Shown here one piece after another: positions 1 to 10,529 of a stretch of DNA of 64,000 nt. The notes beneath the pieces are model-generated. The model was not told where the DNA came from. It ran no database searches and saw only the letters and a program-made list of their open reading frames with translations. Each line of letters starts with the position of its first letter. Within the stretch, counting starts at the first letter, position 1. A program made the position numbers and the translations under genes. Origin of the DNA: Serratia marcescens (GTDB taxonomy: Bacteria; Pseudomonadota; Gammaproteobacteria; Enterobacterales; Enterobacteriaceae); NCBI GenBank assembly GCA_015548865.1, contig JADMXW010000017.1:1-64000 (forward strand), given 5' to 3'.

Positions 1-72
1 TCTCATCCATGAGACTCGCCCCTACGGGGCCGCTGTTAACAGCGTTCAAAAATGCTCCCGGCATTTTTGTCA
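1..72 (+). repeat. Structured palindromic repeat, copy 1
   Basis: Three consecutive hairpins are visible: TCTCAT/ATGAGA, then CGCTGTT/AACAGCG, then AAAAATGC/GCATTTTT around a TCCCG loop, ending in TTTGTCA. The same architecture, with different but still complementary arms, recurs near 10308, 27057, 46769, 50707 and 50815. The element is intergenic and no product is implied. The rest of the 1-301 gap shows only GC-rich sequence without a recognisable signal. Confidence 0.6.
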
Positions 73-301
73 GACGCGGCGCTGACTTTCGCGGCGTCCT
101 GCCGCTCCCCCTGTGGTCTCGTTCTCCACAGCGTTATTTTTTACGCGACATAACGTCAAATAATTCAAGGGATTAGAACAATGCCTTTTTACGTCATTTT
201 TCTGGGGATTCCTCAGCGCGAAGGCGGGAATGACAAAAAAAGCAAGAATGACAGGGAAATACGGGAGTAACCGGGCGGATACAAGCGTAACGGCTACCTC
301 A

Positions 302-742
302 TCACGACTTCTTTTCGTTTTCAGGGCGCGACCAGATAATATTGTTCTCCGCCGCAGAGATATACCAATCTACTGTACTGTTCGCTACCGGTTTCACAGC
401 AGCAGGCGCACTGAGAGTTTGTGGCGGGAATGCCGAGGTTTTCTTGCGAATCCGCATCGGCGTGCGCTGCCTTTCACCGTTGATTTGCGCATGGAATGCG
501 GTGACATCCGCATCAAATAACACGCCTTCCAACTGATGCAGACGGTTCAAGCCACGCAGGATGCACAGCAGACTGCTTAAGGTTATCGACTCACCCAGCT
601 CCGCGCGCTTGATGGTGGCAATGCCTAACCCAGCACGTTCCGCCAAATCAACCTGCGATAGCCGCTGCTGGATACGAGCCTCTTTGATCCTCCGGCACAG
701 TTCAACAACAATGTCGCCTTCACTCATACTGCTGAATTTCAT
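302..742 (-). CDS. XRE-family helix-turn-helix regulator
   Basis: A 146-residue protein with a Cro/C1-type helix-turn-helix in its N-terminal half (roughly residues 10-70; SQVDLAERAGLGIATIKRAE is the recognition region). It is followed by a low-complexity tail rich in Pro, Ala and Arg without a known domain. It is probably a DNA-binding transcriptional regulator, target unknown. The start at 742 is taken for length; a second ATG five codons in (727) is equally possible because neither has a strong ribosome binding site. It lies downstream of, and on the same strand as, pstB, separated by 114 bp that contain an inverted repeat (811-841). The class is sure, the role is not. Confidence 0.7.
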   Translation of the reverse strand: MKFSSMSEGDIVVELCRRIKEARIQQRLSQVDLAERAGLGIATIKRAELGESITLSSLLCILRGLNRLHQLEGVLFDADVTAFHAQINGERQRTPMRIRKKTSAFPPQTLSAPAAVKPVANSTVDWYISAAENNIIWSRPENEKKS

Positions 743-810
743 GTTAGGGCTTTACCTGCACCTGATTAAATTCCGCACATTTTATCATCACTTTTTTATA
801 TGGAACAGAG

Positions 811-841
811 AATCGTACAAAATACAGGAATTTTTACGATT
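811..841. promoter_or_regulatory. Inverted repeat AATCGTA/TACGATT upstream of the XRE gene
   Basis: Arms AATCGTA and TACGATT are separated by 17 bp in an AT-rich stretch about 70 bp before the XRE regulator start. This could be an autoregulatory operator or a weak terminator for pstB; nothing decides between them. Confidence 0.3.
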
Positions 842-856
842 TTTTCTGCTACGCCA

Positions 857-1672
857 TCAACCAAATCGTCCAGTGATGTAATCTTCCGTTTTGCGCTGAA
901 CGGGAGAAGTAAACAGCGTGTCTGTGTGATCGTATTCGATCAGCTTCCCCTGATGAATAAATGCCGTGTAATCAGATACCCGCGCCGCCTGCTGCATGTT
1001 GTGCGTTACCAGCACCAATGTGAAACGTTGCTTTAATGCCCCCATCAGTTCTTCAATCACCAGCGTGGAGATGGGATCCAGCGCAGATGTTGGTTCATCC
1101 AGCAACAGTACCTCTGGTTCGATAGCAATAGCGCGAGCAATAACCAATCGCTGCTGCTGGCCGCTTGAGAGCGTTAGTGCGTTATCACCCAACCGGTCTT
1201 TCACCTCGTGCCACAGCGCCGCCGCGCGCAGTGCGCTCTCTACAGTTTCATCCAGCATCCGACGATCGCGGATACCTTGCAGGCGCAAGCCATACGCCAC
1301 ATTGTCATAAATGGATTTTGGAAACGGATTGGGACGCTGGAATACCATGCCTACTCGGCGTCTCAGCGCTGAGACATCCCATTGGGGATCTCTGACGGAA
1401 ACACCGCGCAGCCGAATATCCCCTTCCATTCGGCAATTTTCCACCAGATCGTTCATGCGGTTAAAACAGCGCAATAATGTCGATTTACCACAGCCTGACG
1501 GACCAATCAGCGCCGTCACCTGATGCTGCGGTATACGCAAAGAGATATCACTCAGCGCCTGCTTTTCACCGTAATAGAGACTGAGATGATCCACATCCAG
1601 CGCCGTCTGCTCATCAGTGAGTTGGTTGATATCCAGCAACATTTGTGAATACACGGGTTTTATTACTCGCAT
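857..1672 (-). CDS. pstB: Phosphate ABC transporter ATP-binding protein PstB
   Basis: ATPase subunit of a Pst-type phosphate importer, acting at the cytoplasmic face of the inner membrane. Visible motifs are the Walker [10 protein letters not shown], the PstB-typical stretch [20 protein letters not shown], the signature LSSGQQQR, Walker B VLLLDEP, and the switch His in LVTHNMQQA. The chosen ATG at 1672 is preceded by GAGGAAAAGG at good spacing. An in-frame GTG at 1720 overlaps the pstA stop as GTGA and would add 16 residues. Even with the shorter start it is longer (271 aa) than classical PstB (about 257) at its N-terminus. It is the last gene of pstC-pstA-pstB; no phoU follows, unlike the classical pst operon. 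Confidence 0.93.
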   Translation of the reverse strand: MRVIKPVYSQMLLDINQLTDEQTALDVDHLSLYYGEKQALSDISLRIPQHQVTALIGPSGCGKSTLLRCFNRMNDLVENCRMEGDIRLRGVSVRDPQWDVSALRRRVGMVFQRPNPFPKSIYDNVAYGLRLQGIRDRRMLDETVESALRAAALWHEVKDRLGDNALTLSSGQQQRLVIARAIAIEPEVLLLDEPTSALDPISTLVIEELMGALKQRFTLVLVTHNMQQAARVSDYTAFIHQGKLIEYDHTDTLFTSPVQRKTEDYITGRFG

Positions 1673-1716
1673 AGCCTTTTCCTCGTGAAATATCGCTTCA
1701 AGACGAGAAAACCCCG

Positions 1717-3384
1717 TCACAACGTCAGCGCACGGTATTTTTCGCGCAATACGTGGCGCAACCCCATGGCTGCCACGTTCAACCCAACTACGATGACCAC
1801 GAGCAACAGCGCCGTGAGGTACACTAACGGACGTGCGGCTTCTACATCTGCACTCTGAAACGCTAAATCGTAGATCTGAAACCCAAGATGCATGAATTTT
1901 CGCTCCAGATGCAGATAGGGGAAGATATCATCCACCGGTAACACGGGCACAGACTTCACCACACCCACCAGCATCAGCGGCGCAGTTTCACCGGCTGCCC
2001 GCGCTACCGCAAGGATCAGACCGGTCAGCATTGCCGGTACGGCCATCGGCAACACCACGTGCCACAGGGTTTCTGCTCGCGTTGCACCGAGTGCCAGTGA
2101 ACCGTGACGCAATGACATGGGAATACGCGCTAGCCCCTCTTCCGTCGCGACAATCACCACCGGCAAGGTTAACAATGCCAGCGTGAGTGATGCCCACAGC
2201 AGGCCCGGCGTCCCAAACGTCGGGTTCGGCAACGCATCGGCATAAAAGAGCTTATCCAGCGTGCCGCCCATCAGGTAGACAAAAAAGCCCAGGCCAAACA
2301 CACCGTAGACAATCGATGGGACACCCGCCAGATTAGCCACCGCAATACGCACCCAGCGGGTAAAATGGTTTTTTCCTGCGTATTCATTGAGGTAGATCGC
2401 TGCGACCACGCCCAGTGGCATCACGACAATCGACATCAGCACGACCATCAATACCGTACCAAAAATGGCCGGGAACAGGTGACCGTTGGCATTGTCCGGC
2501 GCATCTCGGGTTAGCAGGTAGGCCATTTCATGTCCCCAATGGCGAATCTTTTCCCATCGGCTCATACTGTTAGGAAACCAGGCTCCCTCAATTTCCTTAA
2601 GCGGAATGCGATACAGCGTCCCTTCAGCATCACGCAGTTGCACCTGATTGCGGTTAATCTCCTGATTAAGCGTGATCAACTGCCCCGACAGTGCATCAAA
2701 CCGCCGCTGCAGCTCGTTGCGTTCTGCCTGAAGGTAAGCCAGCGTTTGATTATCCAGTCCCTGGGTACGCTGCTTTCGTTTCTCTTCGAGCCGCAGTGCT
2801 TCAACACGCTGGTTGATTTTGCGCATTTCTACTAGCCGGATGCGCTGAGCCTTGGCGACAAAACCTTGTACCAGCTGGATGCGGCGCTGCAAGGTAGCAG
2901 GCAGATCCTCCGCCAACAACGGTTGGTCATCCTCCAGCATCCCTGCCAAAAAGCCATAAGCAACACCGTTGTGGGCACGCTTAAGCACCATTACATCGGC
3001 AGGCTGGGAACGCTGGACAATCTCTGAAGAAAGTAGCGTCTGGAAACTTTGCCCATAGCGCTCGCGCATCCCAACCTTAACCAGGTAGCGTGCCGCCGCA
3101 TCATCCTCCATAGATGTCCCCGTTGCTGGAGCGTTCAGCGGTTGACGAGCATAAATTTCACCCAACATGGCACGCGGTTCTCCCGCCACCTGCGAGCTCA
3201 GCGTGAACTGCCACACCGGCTGCGGCCACAAATAGCGTCCTCCCTGCCAAGCAAGCATCAAGACCACTGCCAGCATCGCCAACAGGCTAACGCCAATGGC
3301 GGCACCGGTTAACCACACCCAGGGCGTACCGCTACGAAACCAGTTATGAGTCTGATTTTCAGGGACAGTCGATTGAGATGTCAT
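1717..3384 (-). CDS. pstA: Phosphate ABC transporter permease PstA, long form
   Basis: Inner-membrane permease of a Pst-type transporter. At 555 aa it is nearly twice classical PstA (about 296). A transmembrane helix near residues 28-50 is followed by a hydrophilic, probably periplasmic region with a predicted coiled coil (about 180-255, rich in Glu, Arg and Gln). The permease domain follows (about 300-550) with the cytoplasmic EAA loop [19 protein letters not shown], through which it contacts PstB. Its start overlaps the pstC stop by four bases (ATGA), which indicates translational coupling. Long PstA/PstC pairs beside ppk are known in other gamma-proteobacteria such as Vibrio; the function of the extension is unknown. 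Confidence 0.9.
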   Translation of the reverse strand: MTSQSTVPENQTHNWFRSGTPWVWLTGAAIGVSLLAMLAVVLMLAWQGGRYLWPQPVWQFTLSSQVAGEPRAMLGEIYARQPLNAPATGTSMEDDAAARYLVKVGMRERYGQSFQTLLSSEIVQRSQPADVMVLKRAHNGVAYGFLAGMLEDDQPLLAEDLPATLQRRIQLVQGFVAKAQRIRLVEMRKINQRVEALRLEEKRKQRTQGLDNQTLAYLQAERNELQRRFDALSGQLITLNQEINRNQVQLRDAEGTLYRIPLKEIEGAWFPNSMSRWEKIRHWGHEMAYLLTRDAPDNANGHLFPAIFGTVLMVVLMSIVVMPLGVVAAIYLNEYAGKNHFTRWVRIAVANLAGVPSIVYGVFGLGFFVYLMGGTLDKLFYADALPNPTFGTPGLLWASLTLALLTLPVVIVATEEGLARIPMSLRHGSLALGATRAETLWHVVLPMAVPAMLTGLILAVARAAGETAPLMLVGVVKSVPVLPVDDIFPYLHLERKFMHLGFQIYDLAFQSADVEAARPLVYLTALLLVVIVVGLNVAAMGLRHVLREKYRALTL

Positions 3385-5582
3385 GGCTGCTCCCCCTCAT
3401 CCCGGTAGCGTAGACGTAAACGCTGGCGAAGTGTTTCTGCCAGCGTATTGACCACAAAGGTAAACAAAAACAGCACCAGAGCGGTCAGGAACAAAACACG
3501 ATAATGTCCGCTCCCCATGACGGCCTCTGGCATTTCGATAGCGATATTCGCCGCCAGCGAACGCAAGCCTTGCAGAAGCCCCGCATCCACAATCGGAGTA
3601 TTGCCCGTCGCCATCAAAACAATCATGGTTTCGCCTACGGCTCGACCAAAACTCAGCATTAGCGCAGCAAAAATACCGGCACTGGCGGAAGGAAGCACCA
3701 CGTGCCACAAGGTTTGCCAAGGCGTAGCGCCCAGCGCCAGAGAGCCCTGACTTAACCGAGCCGGCACATTAAACAGGGCATCTTCCGCCAGCGAGAAAAT
3801 TAAAGGTATTAATGCAAACCCTAGCGCGATCCCCGCTACTAGCGCATTACGTTGCACAAAATTACCGTCCATCCACTGAAACAGAGGCTGCCCGAACAGG
3901 CTCACCTCCAGTTTTGGGGCAAGCCAGCACACCAATAACACCGTTAACAACAACACTGGCATTAATAGCAACACTTCACGCCCCTGCATCAACCGCGCAA
4001 CGCGCGACCAGCGGGCGGTCATCGCGCCCACGCCCAACACACTCAGGGTACACAACAACGGCAGCGCCAAAATGGCTGAGAGGTAGGTTTCAACGTGTGG
4101 GGCCAGCCAGAGGGCGGCAATCAACCCGACCACTACGGTCGGGAGCGCGCCCATGATCTCAAGCGTCGGCTTTACCCAACGACGTAGCCCCGGCGTCATA
4201 AAACACGCGGTGTAGACTGCTGCAGCCAGCGCCAACGGCGTGGCAAACAGCATGGCGTACAACGCCGCTTTCAGTGACCCAGCCAACAGAGGCACCAGAC
4301 TGAATTTGGCCTGATAGCTATCATCAGCCGCCGTTGACTGCCAAATAAAATCGGGCTGGGGATAATTCTCATACCAAATACGTTGCCACAATCCTCGCCA
4401 CCCAATATCAGGATAAGGATTGTCAACACGGTAGGCATACCATTGGGTTGGGGTCTCCAACATTAACGCCTTACCGTGGGCGGAGAACGCCATACGCTGC
4501 GTTTGAGTGGCAACCTGCTGCGTTAACAAGGCAGAGGATTGCTTGCTGGCAAACAAAGAGAGTATCCCCTGCGGCGTCAATGTCGCGAAGACACGGCGCA
4601 GCGCTTCAGGCGCCAGTTGCATATCCCGAGTTTCACCCTGTGGGAAACCTCGAATCTCCGTCAGGCGCATTCCTTCCGCATTGGGCACATCGAACCACTG
4701 GTATATTTCTCCACTTTCGGTGTAGACCAACAGCGAGTATCCCCCGGAAAGCAATGCTAATCGCCACTGCCCGTCAGAAGGCAAGGTCGCCGTTCCGGAA
4801 AGACTCAGCGTCTCACCTTTTAAACGCCACGTTGTCAGTTGGTTGCCACTCAAGCTATAGAGGGTATCGCCACGTGGCGTCAGCACCATGTCGTCAACAG
4901 GCGTATCGCCGAGTGCCACACGGGCAAAGGTTCTCACACCATCAACGGAAATGTAGCCCAACGTCAAATGATTATCCTGCGTCACCCATGCAGCCACGAC
5001 ATCCATTACCGTTGCGGCGGCATTATCAGTCATGGGGGGCGACGTTTCCCTTAACGCCAACGTCAGATGGCGCACGGGCGTCCCCTCCTCCGTTAACGGC
5101 AGGGGCGACTTGCCAAACGGATACCGCCAGGCCGGTTGCACATTTCCGGCGAGGGGGATAAAAGGAGCGACGATGGTGATATGGCCCGTCGAAGAGAGCA
5201 ACGCATAGTGTGGCCTCCCTTCACCGAAAACAACGGCATGTGCGATCGGCGTTACGCTTAATGCCGTTCGAGGCAACGATTGCCCTCCGATGAAAGTGAT
5301 AAACTCACCAACGCCCTGTTCATCAATCCGATACCCTAGCATACCGTCATCGCTAATGCCGATTGCCGCAGAAGATACGGGCTCCGCACGCGGTGATACC
5401 GCATACTGCGTCACGGTGGGAGAAACAAATAACGGCGAGACCACATACAACAGATAGAAAAAAATCAGCACTAACGCCATCATCACCAGTAGGCCACTGC
5501 CTACTACGATATGTTGCGTTATGCGATCGAGACGCCGCCGCCGGGCATCCTGATAGGCGAATCCGCTGTCTGTTTCTGCCAT
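3381..5582 (-). CDS. pstC: Phosphate ABC transporter permease PstC, long form
   Basis: The 733-residue partner permease, more than twice the length of classical PstC (about 319). A transmembrane helix near residues 30-52 is followed by some 350 residues with short repeated beta-strand-like segments, probably periplasmic and propeller-like. The permease domain occupies about 430-733, with EAA loop [19 protein letters not shown] and the conserved FGRAVGETMIVLMATGNT. It is the first gene of the operon, divergent from ppk across a 387 bp gap. No phosphate-binding protein gene (pstS) lies in the window, so the system must use one encoded elsewhere, or the extension may take part in substrate handling (speculative). 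Confidence 0.88.
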   Translation of the reverse strand: MAETDSGFAYQDARRRRLDRITQHIVVGSGLLVMMALVLIFFYLLYVVSPLFVSPTVTQYAVSPRAEPVSSAAIGISDDGMLGYRIDEQGVGEFITFIGGQSLPRTALSVTPIAHAVVFGEGRPHYALLSSTGHITIVAPFIPLAGNVQPAWRYPFGKSPLPLTEEGTPVRHLTLALRETSPPMTDNAAATVMDVVAAWVTQDNHLTLGYISVDGVRTFARVALGDTPVDDMVLTPRGDTLYSLSGNQLTTWRLKGETLSLSGTATLPSDGQWRLALLSGGYSLLVYTESGEIYQWFDVPNAEGMRLTEIRGFPQGETRDMQLAPEALRRVFATLTPQGILSLFASKQSSALLTQQVATQTQRMAFSAHGKALMLETPTQWYAYRVDNPYPDIGWRGLWQRIWYENYPQPDFIWQSTAADDSYQAKFSLVPLLAGSLKAALYAMLFATPLALAAAVYTACFMTPGLRRWVKPTLEIMGALPTVVVGLIAALWLAPHVETYLSAILALPLLCTLSVLGVGAMTARWSRVARLMQGREVLLLMPVLLLTVLLVCWLAPKLEVSLFGQPLFQWMDGNFVQRNALVAGIALGFALIPLIFSLAEDALFNVPARLSQGSLALGATPWQTLWHVVLPSASAGIFAALMLSFGRAVGETMIVLMATGNTPIVDAGLLQGLRSLAANIAIEMPEAVMGSGHYRVLFLTALVLFLFTFVVNTLAETLRQRLRLRYRDEGEQP

Positions 5583-5969
5583 TATACCTACACCACCCGT
5601 CAGGTTCTGTTAGTGAATGGCGAACAAAAGCCCTACGTCGCCCATCCCGCGCGGTCGAGGTTGTCTCAAAGACCGTTACGGGTTCGCTTTTCTCCCCCCC
5701 ATGATGAAATCGGGGTAGCATATGTTGCCTTTACACTCATAATATGACAATGGTAAGACGTTCAGTGAAAACGATTTTAATGCTTACCTGTGCAGGTTGA
5801 ATCACACAGGTCATTTTACGAACAAAAAGACCCTAATCATTCAGCAATGATACTGCGTCGCTAAAAAAACGGCTGTAAAGAACAAGATAGCGCCGCGCCG
5901 TCATAAATCCGCCATCATTGGCGTGTAGAGAGTGGGTGCACCGTCAGAAAACGATTTAACGGAGTGAGA
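5583..5969. other. Divergent pstC-ppk intergenic region
   Basis: This gap must carry the promoters of both pstCAB and ppk-ppx. I looked for PhoB boxes (direct TGTCA repeats 11 bp apart) on both strands and found no convincing one. TATGACA near 5743 has no partner at the right spacing. The only clear structure is the inverted repeat at 5786-5811. Confidence 0.5.
5786..5811. promoter_or_regulatory. Inverted repeat ACCTGTG/CACAGGT between pstC and ppk
   Basis: Perfect 7-bp arms are separated by 12 bp, in the middle of the divergent promoter region. The form suits a dimeric regulator, but the protein is unknown. Confidence 0.3.
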
Positions 5970-8033
5970 ATGAGTCAGGACAAGCTCTCCATCGAGAAAG
6001 AATTAAGTTGGTTATCCTTCAACGAGCGTGTATTGCAGGAAGCGGCGGACCAAAGCAATCCGCTGATCGAACGCATGCGCTTCTTAGGTATCTATTCCAA
6101 CAACCTCGATGAGTTTTACAAAGTGCGCTTTGCCGATCTGAAAAGACGGATTCTGATCAACGAAGAGCAAGGCTCCGCCAGCGGCTTACGCCATTTACTG
6201 AGTAAAATTCAGGCGCGCGTACTGAAAACAGACCAGGTGTTCGATAACCTGTATAACGAACTGTTGTTGGAGATGGCGCGCAACCACATTTTTCTGGTCA
6301 ATGAGCGTCAGGTCTCTCCCGTTCAGCAAGAGTGGCTGCGTGACTATTTTCGCCAAAACCTGCGCCAGCACATCACGCCCATTCTCATCCTGCCAGAAAC
6401 CGATCTGGTTGAGTTTTTGAAAGATGATTACACCTATCTGGCAGTAGAGATTATTCGCGGCAACGAGATTCGCTATGCGCTGTTGGAGATCCCGTCAGAT
6501 AAAGTGCCCCGCTTCGTCAACCTGCCGTCAGAATCCACGCGCAGGAAAAAGACCATGATTTTGCTGGATAACATTCTGCGCTACTGCCTGGATGATATCT
6601 TCAGGGGCTTCTTTGACTACGACGCACTCAACGCCTATTCCATGAAAATGACGCGCGATGCCGAGTACGATCTGGTCACCGAAATGGAATCCAGCCTGTT
6701 GGAATTGATGTCCTCCAGTCTGAAACAGCGCCTCACTGCCGAGCCAGTGCGCTTTGTATACCAGCGCGACATGCCAGATGCCATGGTTGCCATGTTGATG
6801 GAGAAATTAGGGATTTCGTCTTATGACTCCATCATTCCCGGCGGGCGCTACCACAACTTTAAAGACTTTATCAGCTTCCCCAATGTGGGCCGCCCTAATC
6901 TGGAAAACAAGCCGCTGCCGCGTCTGCGCCATACCCGTTTCAGCCATTTCCGCAACGGGTTTGATGCCATTCGCGAGCGCGATGTGCTGCTTTACTACCC
7001 GTATCATACCTTTGAGCATGTGCTGGAGCTGCTGCGTCAGGCATCGTTCGACCCAAGCGTTCTGTCAATCAAAATCAATATTTACCGCGTGGCAAAAGAT
7101 TCGCGCATCATCAATGCGATGATCCACGCGGCACACAACGGCAAAAAAGTGACTGTCGTTGTGGAACTTCAGGCACGCTTTGATGAAGAAGCCAATATCC
7201 AGTGGGCCAAGCGCCTGACAGAAGCCGGTGTACACGTTATTTTCTCAGTGCCTGGGCTGAAAATTCACGCCAAGTTGTTCCTGATTTCCCGCCGAGAAGG
7301 GGAAAACATTGTGCGTTACGCCCACATCGGTACCGGTAACTTTAACGAAAAAACGGCTCGGCTTTATACCGACTATTCGTTGCTCACCGCCGATGAACGC
7401 ATCACCAATGAAGTGCGCAGCGTATTCAACTTTATTGAAAACCCCTACCGTCCGGTCAGCTTCGAATATCTTTTGGTGTCGCCACAGAACTCGCGCGCCC
7501 GATTACACAAGCTGATTGATGGCGAAATCGCCAACGCGCATGAGAACATTCCCGCCGCCATTACGCTTAAGGTCAACAATCTGGTCGATAAGGATTTGGC
7601 CGATAAGTTGTATGAAGCCTCTGCTGCAGGCGTGAAAATCAATCTTCTGGTACGCGGGATGTGTTCCCTGATCCCTGCGTTGCCAGGCATCAGCGAGAAC
7701 ATTCAGGTCATCAGTATTTTAGATCGTTATCTTGAGCACGATCGGGTGTATGTGTTCCATAATGGAGGAGACAACAAAGTGTATATCTCCTCAGCAGACT
7801 GGATGACACGCAACATCGATTATCGTATCGAGGTGGCTGCAGAAGTACTCGACCCGACGCTGAAAAAACAGATATTGGACACGTTGGATATCCTGTTCAG
7901 CGATACCGTTAAAGCTCGTATTGTTGATAAAGAACTGAGTAATCGCTATGTTGCACGCGGCAACCGGCGTAAGGTCCGCGCGCAAACGGCCATTTACGAG
8001 TACCTCAAGGCCCTTGAGCAACCCGACGAATAG
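5970..8033 (+). CDS. ppk: Polyphosphate kinase 1
   Basis: Reversibly transfers the gamma-phosphate of ATP to a growing polyphosphate chain; peripheral to the inner membrane. At 687 residues it is one shorter than E. coli PPK1. The two catalytic-site histidines are present at residues 433 (LKIHAKLFL) and 452 ([14 protein letters not shown]), offset by two from E. coli H435 and H454. The ATG at 5970 is chosen because GGAG lies 5 nt upstream; an in-frame GTG two codons earlier falls inside that ribosome binding site. ppx follows after 9 bp, so the two are almost certainly one operon, opposite the pst genes. Together they link phosphate import with polyphosphate storage. Confidence 0.97.
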   Translation: MSQDKLSIEKELSWLSFNERVLQEAADQSNPLIERMRFLGIYSNNLDEFYKVRFADLKRRILINEEQGSASGLRHLLSKIQARVLKTDQVFDNLYNELLLEMARNHIFLVNERQVSPVQQEWLRDYFRQNLRQHITPILILPETDLVEFLKDDYTYLAVEIIRGNEIRYALLEIPSDKVPRFVNLPSESTRRKKTMILLDNILRYCLDDIFRGFFDYDALNAYSMKMTRDAEYDLVTEMESSLLELMSSSLKQRLTAEPVRFVYQRDMPDAMVAMLMEKLGISSYDSIIPGGRYHNFKDFISFPNVGRPNLENKPLPRLRHTRFSHFRNGFDAIRERDVLLYYPYHTFEHVLELLRQASFDPSVLSIKINIYRVAKDSRIINAMIHAAHNGKKVTVVVELQARFDEEANIQWAKRLTEAGVHVIFSVPGLKIHAKLFLISRREGENIVRYAHIGTGNFNEKTARLYTDYSLLTADERITNEVRSVFNFIENPYRPVSFEYLLVSPQNSRARLHKLIDGEIANAHENIPAAITLKVNNLVDKDLADKLYEASAAGVKINLLVRGMCSLIPALPGISENIQVISILDRYLEHDRVYVFHNGGDNKVYISSADWMTRNIDYRIEVAAEVLDPTLKKQILDTLDILFSDTVKARIVDKELSNRYVARGNRRKVRAQTAIYEYLKALEQPDE

Positions 8034-8042
8034 GCAAGAAAA

Positions 8043-9575
8043 ATGCCCCTGATACATACTGACACTGATAAAGAAGCACCGCAGGAATTCGCCGCGGTTG
8101 ACCTTGGTTCCAACAGCTTTCACATGGTTGTTGCCCGTGTGGTCAACGGTGCATTGCAAGTACTGAGCCGCCTCAAGCAGCGGGTGCACTTGGCAGATGG
8201 TCTGGACAGCAATAACATGCTGAGTGAAGAGGCCATGGAGCGCGGGCTAAGTTGCCTGGCGCTGTTTGCTGAGCGACTACAAGGTTTTTCTCCGGATAAC
8301 GTTTCCATCGTGGGTACCCATGCTCTGCGCGAGGCGGTCAATGCCCAGACCTTTTTGCGTCGTGCTGCGGACATTATTCCCTACCCCATCGAAATCATTT
8401 CAGGCCACGAAGAAGCGCGTCTGATTTTTATGGGGGTAGAGCATACCCAACCCGAGAAAGGGCGCAAGCTGGTGATCGATATCGGCGGTGGCTCTACCGA
8501 GTTGGTTATCGGGGAAAACTTTGAGCCTATTCTCGTCGAAAGCCGTCGAATGGGGTGTGTCAGCTTCGCTCAGCAATTTTTTCCAAATGGCGAGATAAGC
8601 GAGCAGAATTTCCGTCGAGCACGTCTGGCGGCGGTGCAGAAGCTGGAGACACTCTCTTGGGAATACCGTATTTACGGCTGGGATTATGCGCTTGGTGCAT
8701 CCGGCACGATCAAATCTGCCCATGAAATTCTGGTAGAAATGGGAGAGAAAGATGGCCTGATCACGCTGGAGCGACTCAACATGCTGCGTGACCAGATCTT
8801 GCAGTTTAAATCCTTCAAATCACTCAGTTTACCGGGGATGTCGGAAGACCGGCAGTCAGTGCTGGTGCCAGGATTAGCTATCCTGTGCGGGATTTTTGAC
8901 GCGCTGGCGATCAAATCGCTGCGCTTGTCAGACGGCGCGCTACGTGAAGGGGTTCTGTATGAAATGGAAGGCCGCTTCCGTCATCAGGATATTCGCATCC
9001 GTACGGCGTTGAGTCTTGCCAGCCACTACAACATCGATCGCGAGCAGGCCAGACGCGTTCGCGAAACTACCGAACTGCTGTTTACCCAATGGTCAGCACA
9101 AAATGCGTCGTTGGTGCACCCACAATTGGAGGCCATTTTAAAGTGGGCCGCCATGCTGCACGAAGTGGGCCTGAGCATTAACCACGCGGGCATGCAGCGT
9201 CATTCGGCTTACATTCTCCAGAATACCAACCTGCCTGGTTTCAATCAGGAACAACAGTTGATGCTCTCACTGATGGTGCGCCTACAGCGTAAGGCCATCA
9301 AGCTGGAAGAACTGCCGCGCTTTAATCTGTTCAAGAAAAAGCAGTATTTGCCCATGGTGCAAATTCTACGGCTGGCAAGTCTGTTGAATAACCAGCGTCA
9401 GGCAACTACGCCGCCAGATTCGCTGCGTCTGAGTACGGATGACAACCACTGGACGCTCACCTTCCCGCAGGGTTACTTCGCGCAAAATGCGCTGGTACAG
9501 CTCGATTTGGAAGCTGAACAGGCTTACTGGCAAGAAGTGACCGGCTGGAAACTGCTGATTGAGGAAGAGAAATAA
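8043..9575 (+). CDS. ppx: Exopolyphosphatase
   Basis: Processively removes terminal phosphate from long-chain polyphosphate and belongs to the Ppx/GppA family. The ASKHA-type phosphate-binding loops are visible: [16 protein letters not shown] near the N-terminus and [14 protein letters not shown] near residue 143. A C-terminal HD-like helical region contains [20 protein letters not shown]. The length of 510 aa matches E. coli Ppx (513). It starts 9 bp after the ppk stop, which supports co-transcription, and a hairpin follows its stop. The length and the C-terminal region favour Ppx over the paralogue GppA, as does its place after ppk. Confidence 0.96.
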   Translation: MPLIHTDTDKEAPQEFAAVDLGSNSFHMVVARVVNGALQVLSRLKQRVHLADGLDSNNMLSEEAMERGLSCLALFAERLQGFSPDNVSIVGTHALREAVNAQTFLRRAADIIPYPIEIISGHEEARLIFMGVEHTQPEKGRKLVIDIGGGSTELVIGENFEPILVESRRMGCVSFAQQFFPNGEISEQNFRRARLAAVQKLETLSWEYRIYGWDYALGASGTIKSAHEILVEMGEKDGLITLERLNMLRDQILQFKSFKSLSLPGMSEDRQSVLVPGLAILCGIFDALAIKSLRLSDGALREGVLYEMEGRFRHQDIRIRTALSLASHYNIDREQARRVRETTELLFTQWSAQNASLVHPQLEAILKWAAMLHEVGLSINHAGMQRHSAYILQNTNLPGFNQEQQLMLSLMVRLQRKAIKLEELPRFNLFKKKQYLPMVQILRLASLLNNQRQATTPPDSLRLSTDDNHWTLTFPQGYFAQNALVQLDLEAEQAYWQEVTGWKLLIEEEK

Positions 9576-9591
9576 CGTTTTATCTCTCTGT

Positions 9592-9616
9592 ACGCCACCT
9601 TGAGCTAAGGTGGCGT
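9592..9616 (+). terminator. Hairpin after ppx
   Basis: The stem ACGCCACCTT/AAGGTGGCGT is perfect over 10 bp with a 5-nt loop, 16 bp after the ppx stop. There is no U-tract, so it may act as a transcript-stabilising hairpin rather than an intrinsic terminator. Confidence 0.55.
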
Positions 9617-9897
9617 AACCCAGTAAGATAAATAGCCATACAAAAAGGCAGATAGGGAGGGATGACATAAATGCCCCAATCTATCGTATTGCCATGGTGT
9701 CGAAGGATTTACACCTTGTCCGGGCTTGTACCTATTTTGATGTGTGGGTAGCGCTGTAGGTTGCCCGGTAATCAAAAACAATCAGAGCGCTCTCTGTGAG
9801 AACACCGCACTGCACCTAAGTGGTTATCGTGTCTAAGCGAAAAATGCGCAGACACGTTGACCCTGCTCAACACTTGTGCATAAATAGAAGGTAGCGC
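9617..9897. other. Intergenic region upstream of the yfgG-like gene
   Basis: About 280 bp with no credible reading frame, repeat or structured element. It presumably contains the promoter for the downstream small gene. Confidence 0.4.
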
Positions 9898-10179
9898 ATG
9901 AGCGCGGATACGAGAATGATAATAATGGCTACCCTGATACACAAGCGACGAACCTCCCCGACAACCCTGTCCCCTAAGCGACGATCGTCCCGTGAACGAC
10001 GAAGCGGTTCGCGGATTGCGCAAGCAGTTCTTCTTATCAGTTTCTTTATCCTCGTTGGTCGTTTTGCCTACTCCTCTGTTAGTGCCTTTTTCCATCACCA
10101 AGATAAACAGCAACGTATCGAACAAACCCTAAAATCATCGCCTGTGAATCCCACGCTATCTTTCGTTAAAAAAGAGTAG
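9898..10179 (+). CDS. yfgG: YfgG-like small membrane protein (DUF2633)
   Basis: A 93-residue basic protein with one hydrophobic segment, AVLLISFFILVGRFAYSSVS, which closely resembles the core of E. coli YfgG (LLISFIFFFGRFIYSSVG). E. coli YfgG is about 63 aa, so this copy has a longer Arg/Ser-rich N-terminus and a slightly longer tail. The ATG at 9898 has AAGG at good spacing; internal Met codons at residues 7 and 10 are alternatives. YfgG is also encoded near ppx in E. coli, which supports orthology. Its function is poorly defined; YfgG has been tied to nickel and cobalt stress tolerance, which I recall rather than see here. Confidence 0.75.
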   Translation: MSADTRMIIMATLIHKRRTSPTTLSPKRRSSRERRSGSRIAQAVLLISFFILVGRFAYSSVSAFFHHQDKQQRIEQTLKSSPVNPTLSFVKKE

Positions 10180-10307
10180 TGCACACGCTGTTTTGCACCT
10201 GAGAGCGATACCCTGAATGATTACTCTTTCCCGCATTGAGTGATGAATTATGCCTGCCATACCTTAAATCGTGGGTACCTTGGCTACGCTCGCTATTCAG
10301 TCCCTAT

Positions 10308-10372
10308 ATGAGTTTCACCTCTCACGAGGCCGCAGCAAGACGCGTTCAAACCGTCTCCCGGCATGTTTGTCA
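10308..10372 (+). repeat. Structured palindromic repeat, copy 2 (diverged)
   Basis: Contains GTTTCACCTCTCACGAGG, a GC-rich middle, and the terminal CAAAC...GTTTGTCA hairpin with a TCTCCCGG loop, in the same order as the other copies. It fills most of the gap between the yfgG-like gene and mgtE, which otherwise shows no gene and no recognisable Mg2+ riboswitch. Confidence 0.45.
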
Positions 10373-10529
10373 CCCGAACCATTTGTCGCCCTCCTGAAAC
10401 TTTTTTCGAAAGGTTGCTCGGACCTAAAGGCCACTCTGCGCTAGGATTACCCTATTGCTGCGTCACTCGCCCCACGGAAATAAAGGGAGTCGTGTGCGTG
10501 TCACGAGATAATCATTGAGAAAAAAAATC

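Noticed and set aside
4448-5161. 237-codon open frame antisense to pstC
   Set aside because: It lies wholly inside the conserved pstC coding sequence on the other strand, is extremely rich in Arg, Pro and His, and matches no family; a shadow frame of GC-rich coding DNA.
5583-5969. PhoB box controlling pstCAB or ppk
   Set aside because: TATGACA and TTACAC near 5730-5750 suggested one, but the half-site spacing is 14 bp instead of 11, so I did not call it.
10180-10529. Mg2+-sensing riboswitch upstream of mgtE
   Set aside because: The gap contains a diverged palindromic repeat and no pattern resembling the known M-box or mgtA leader.
10515-10529. TTG start for mgtE five codons upstream
   Set aside because: No better ribosome binding site than for the ATG at 10530; ATG preferred, although the extension cannot be excluded.
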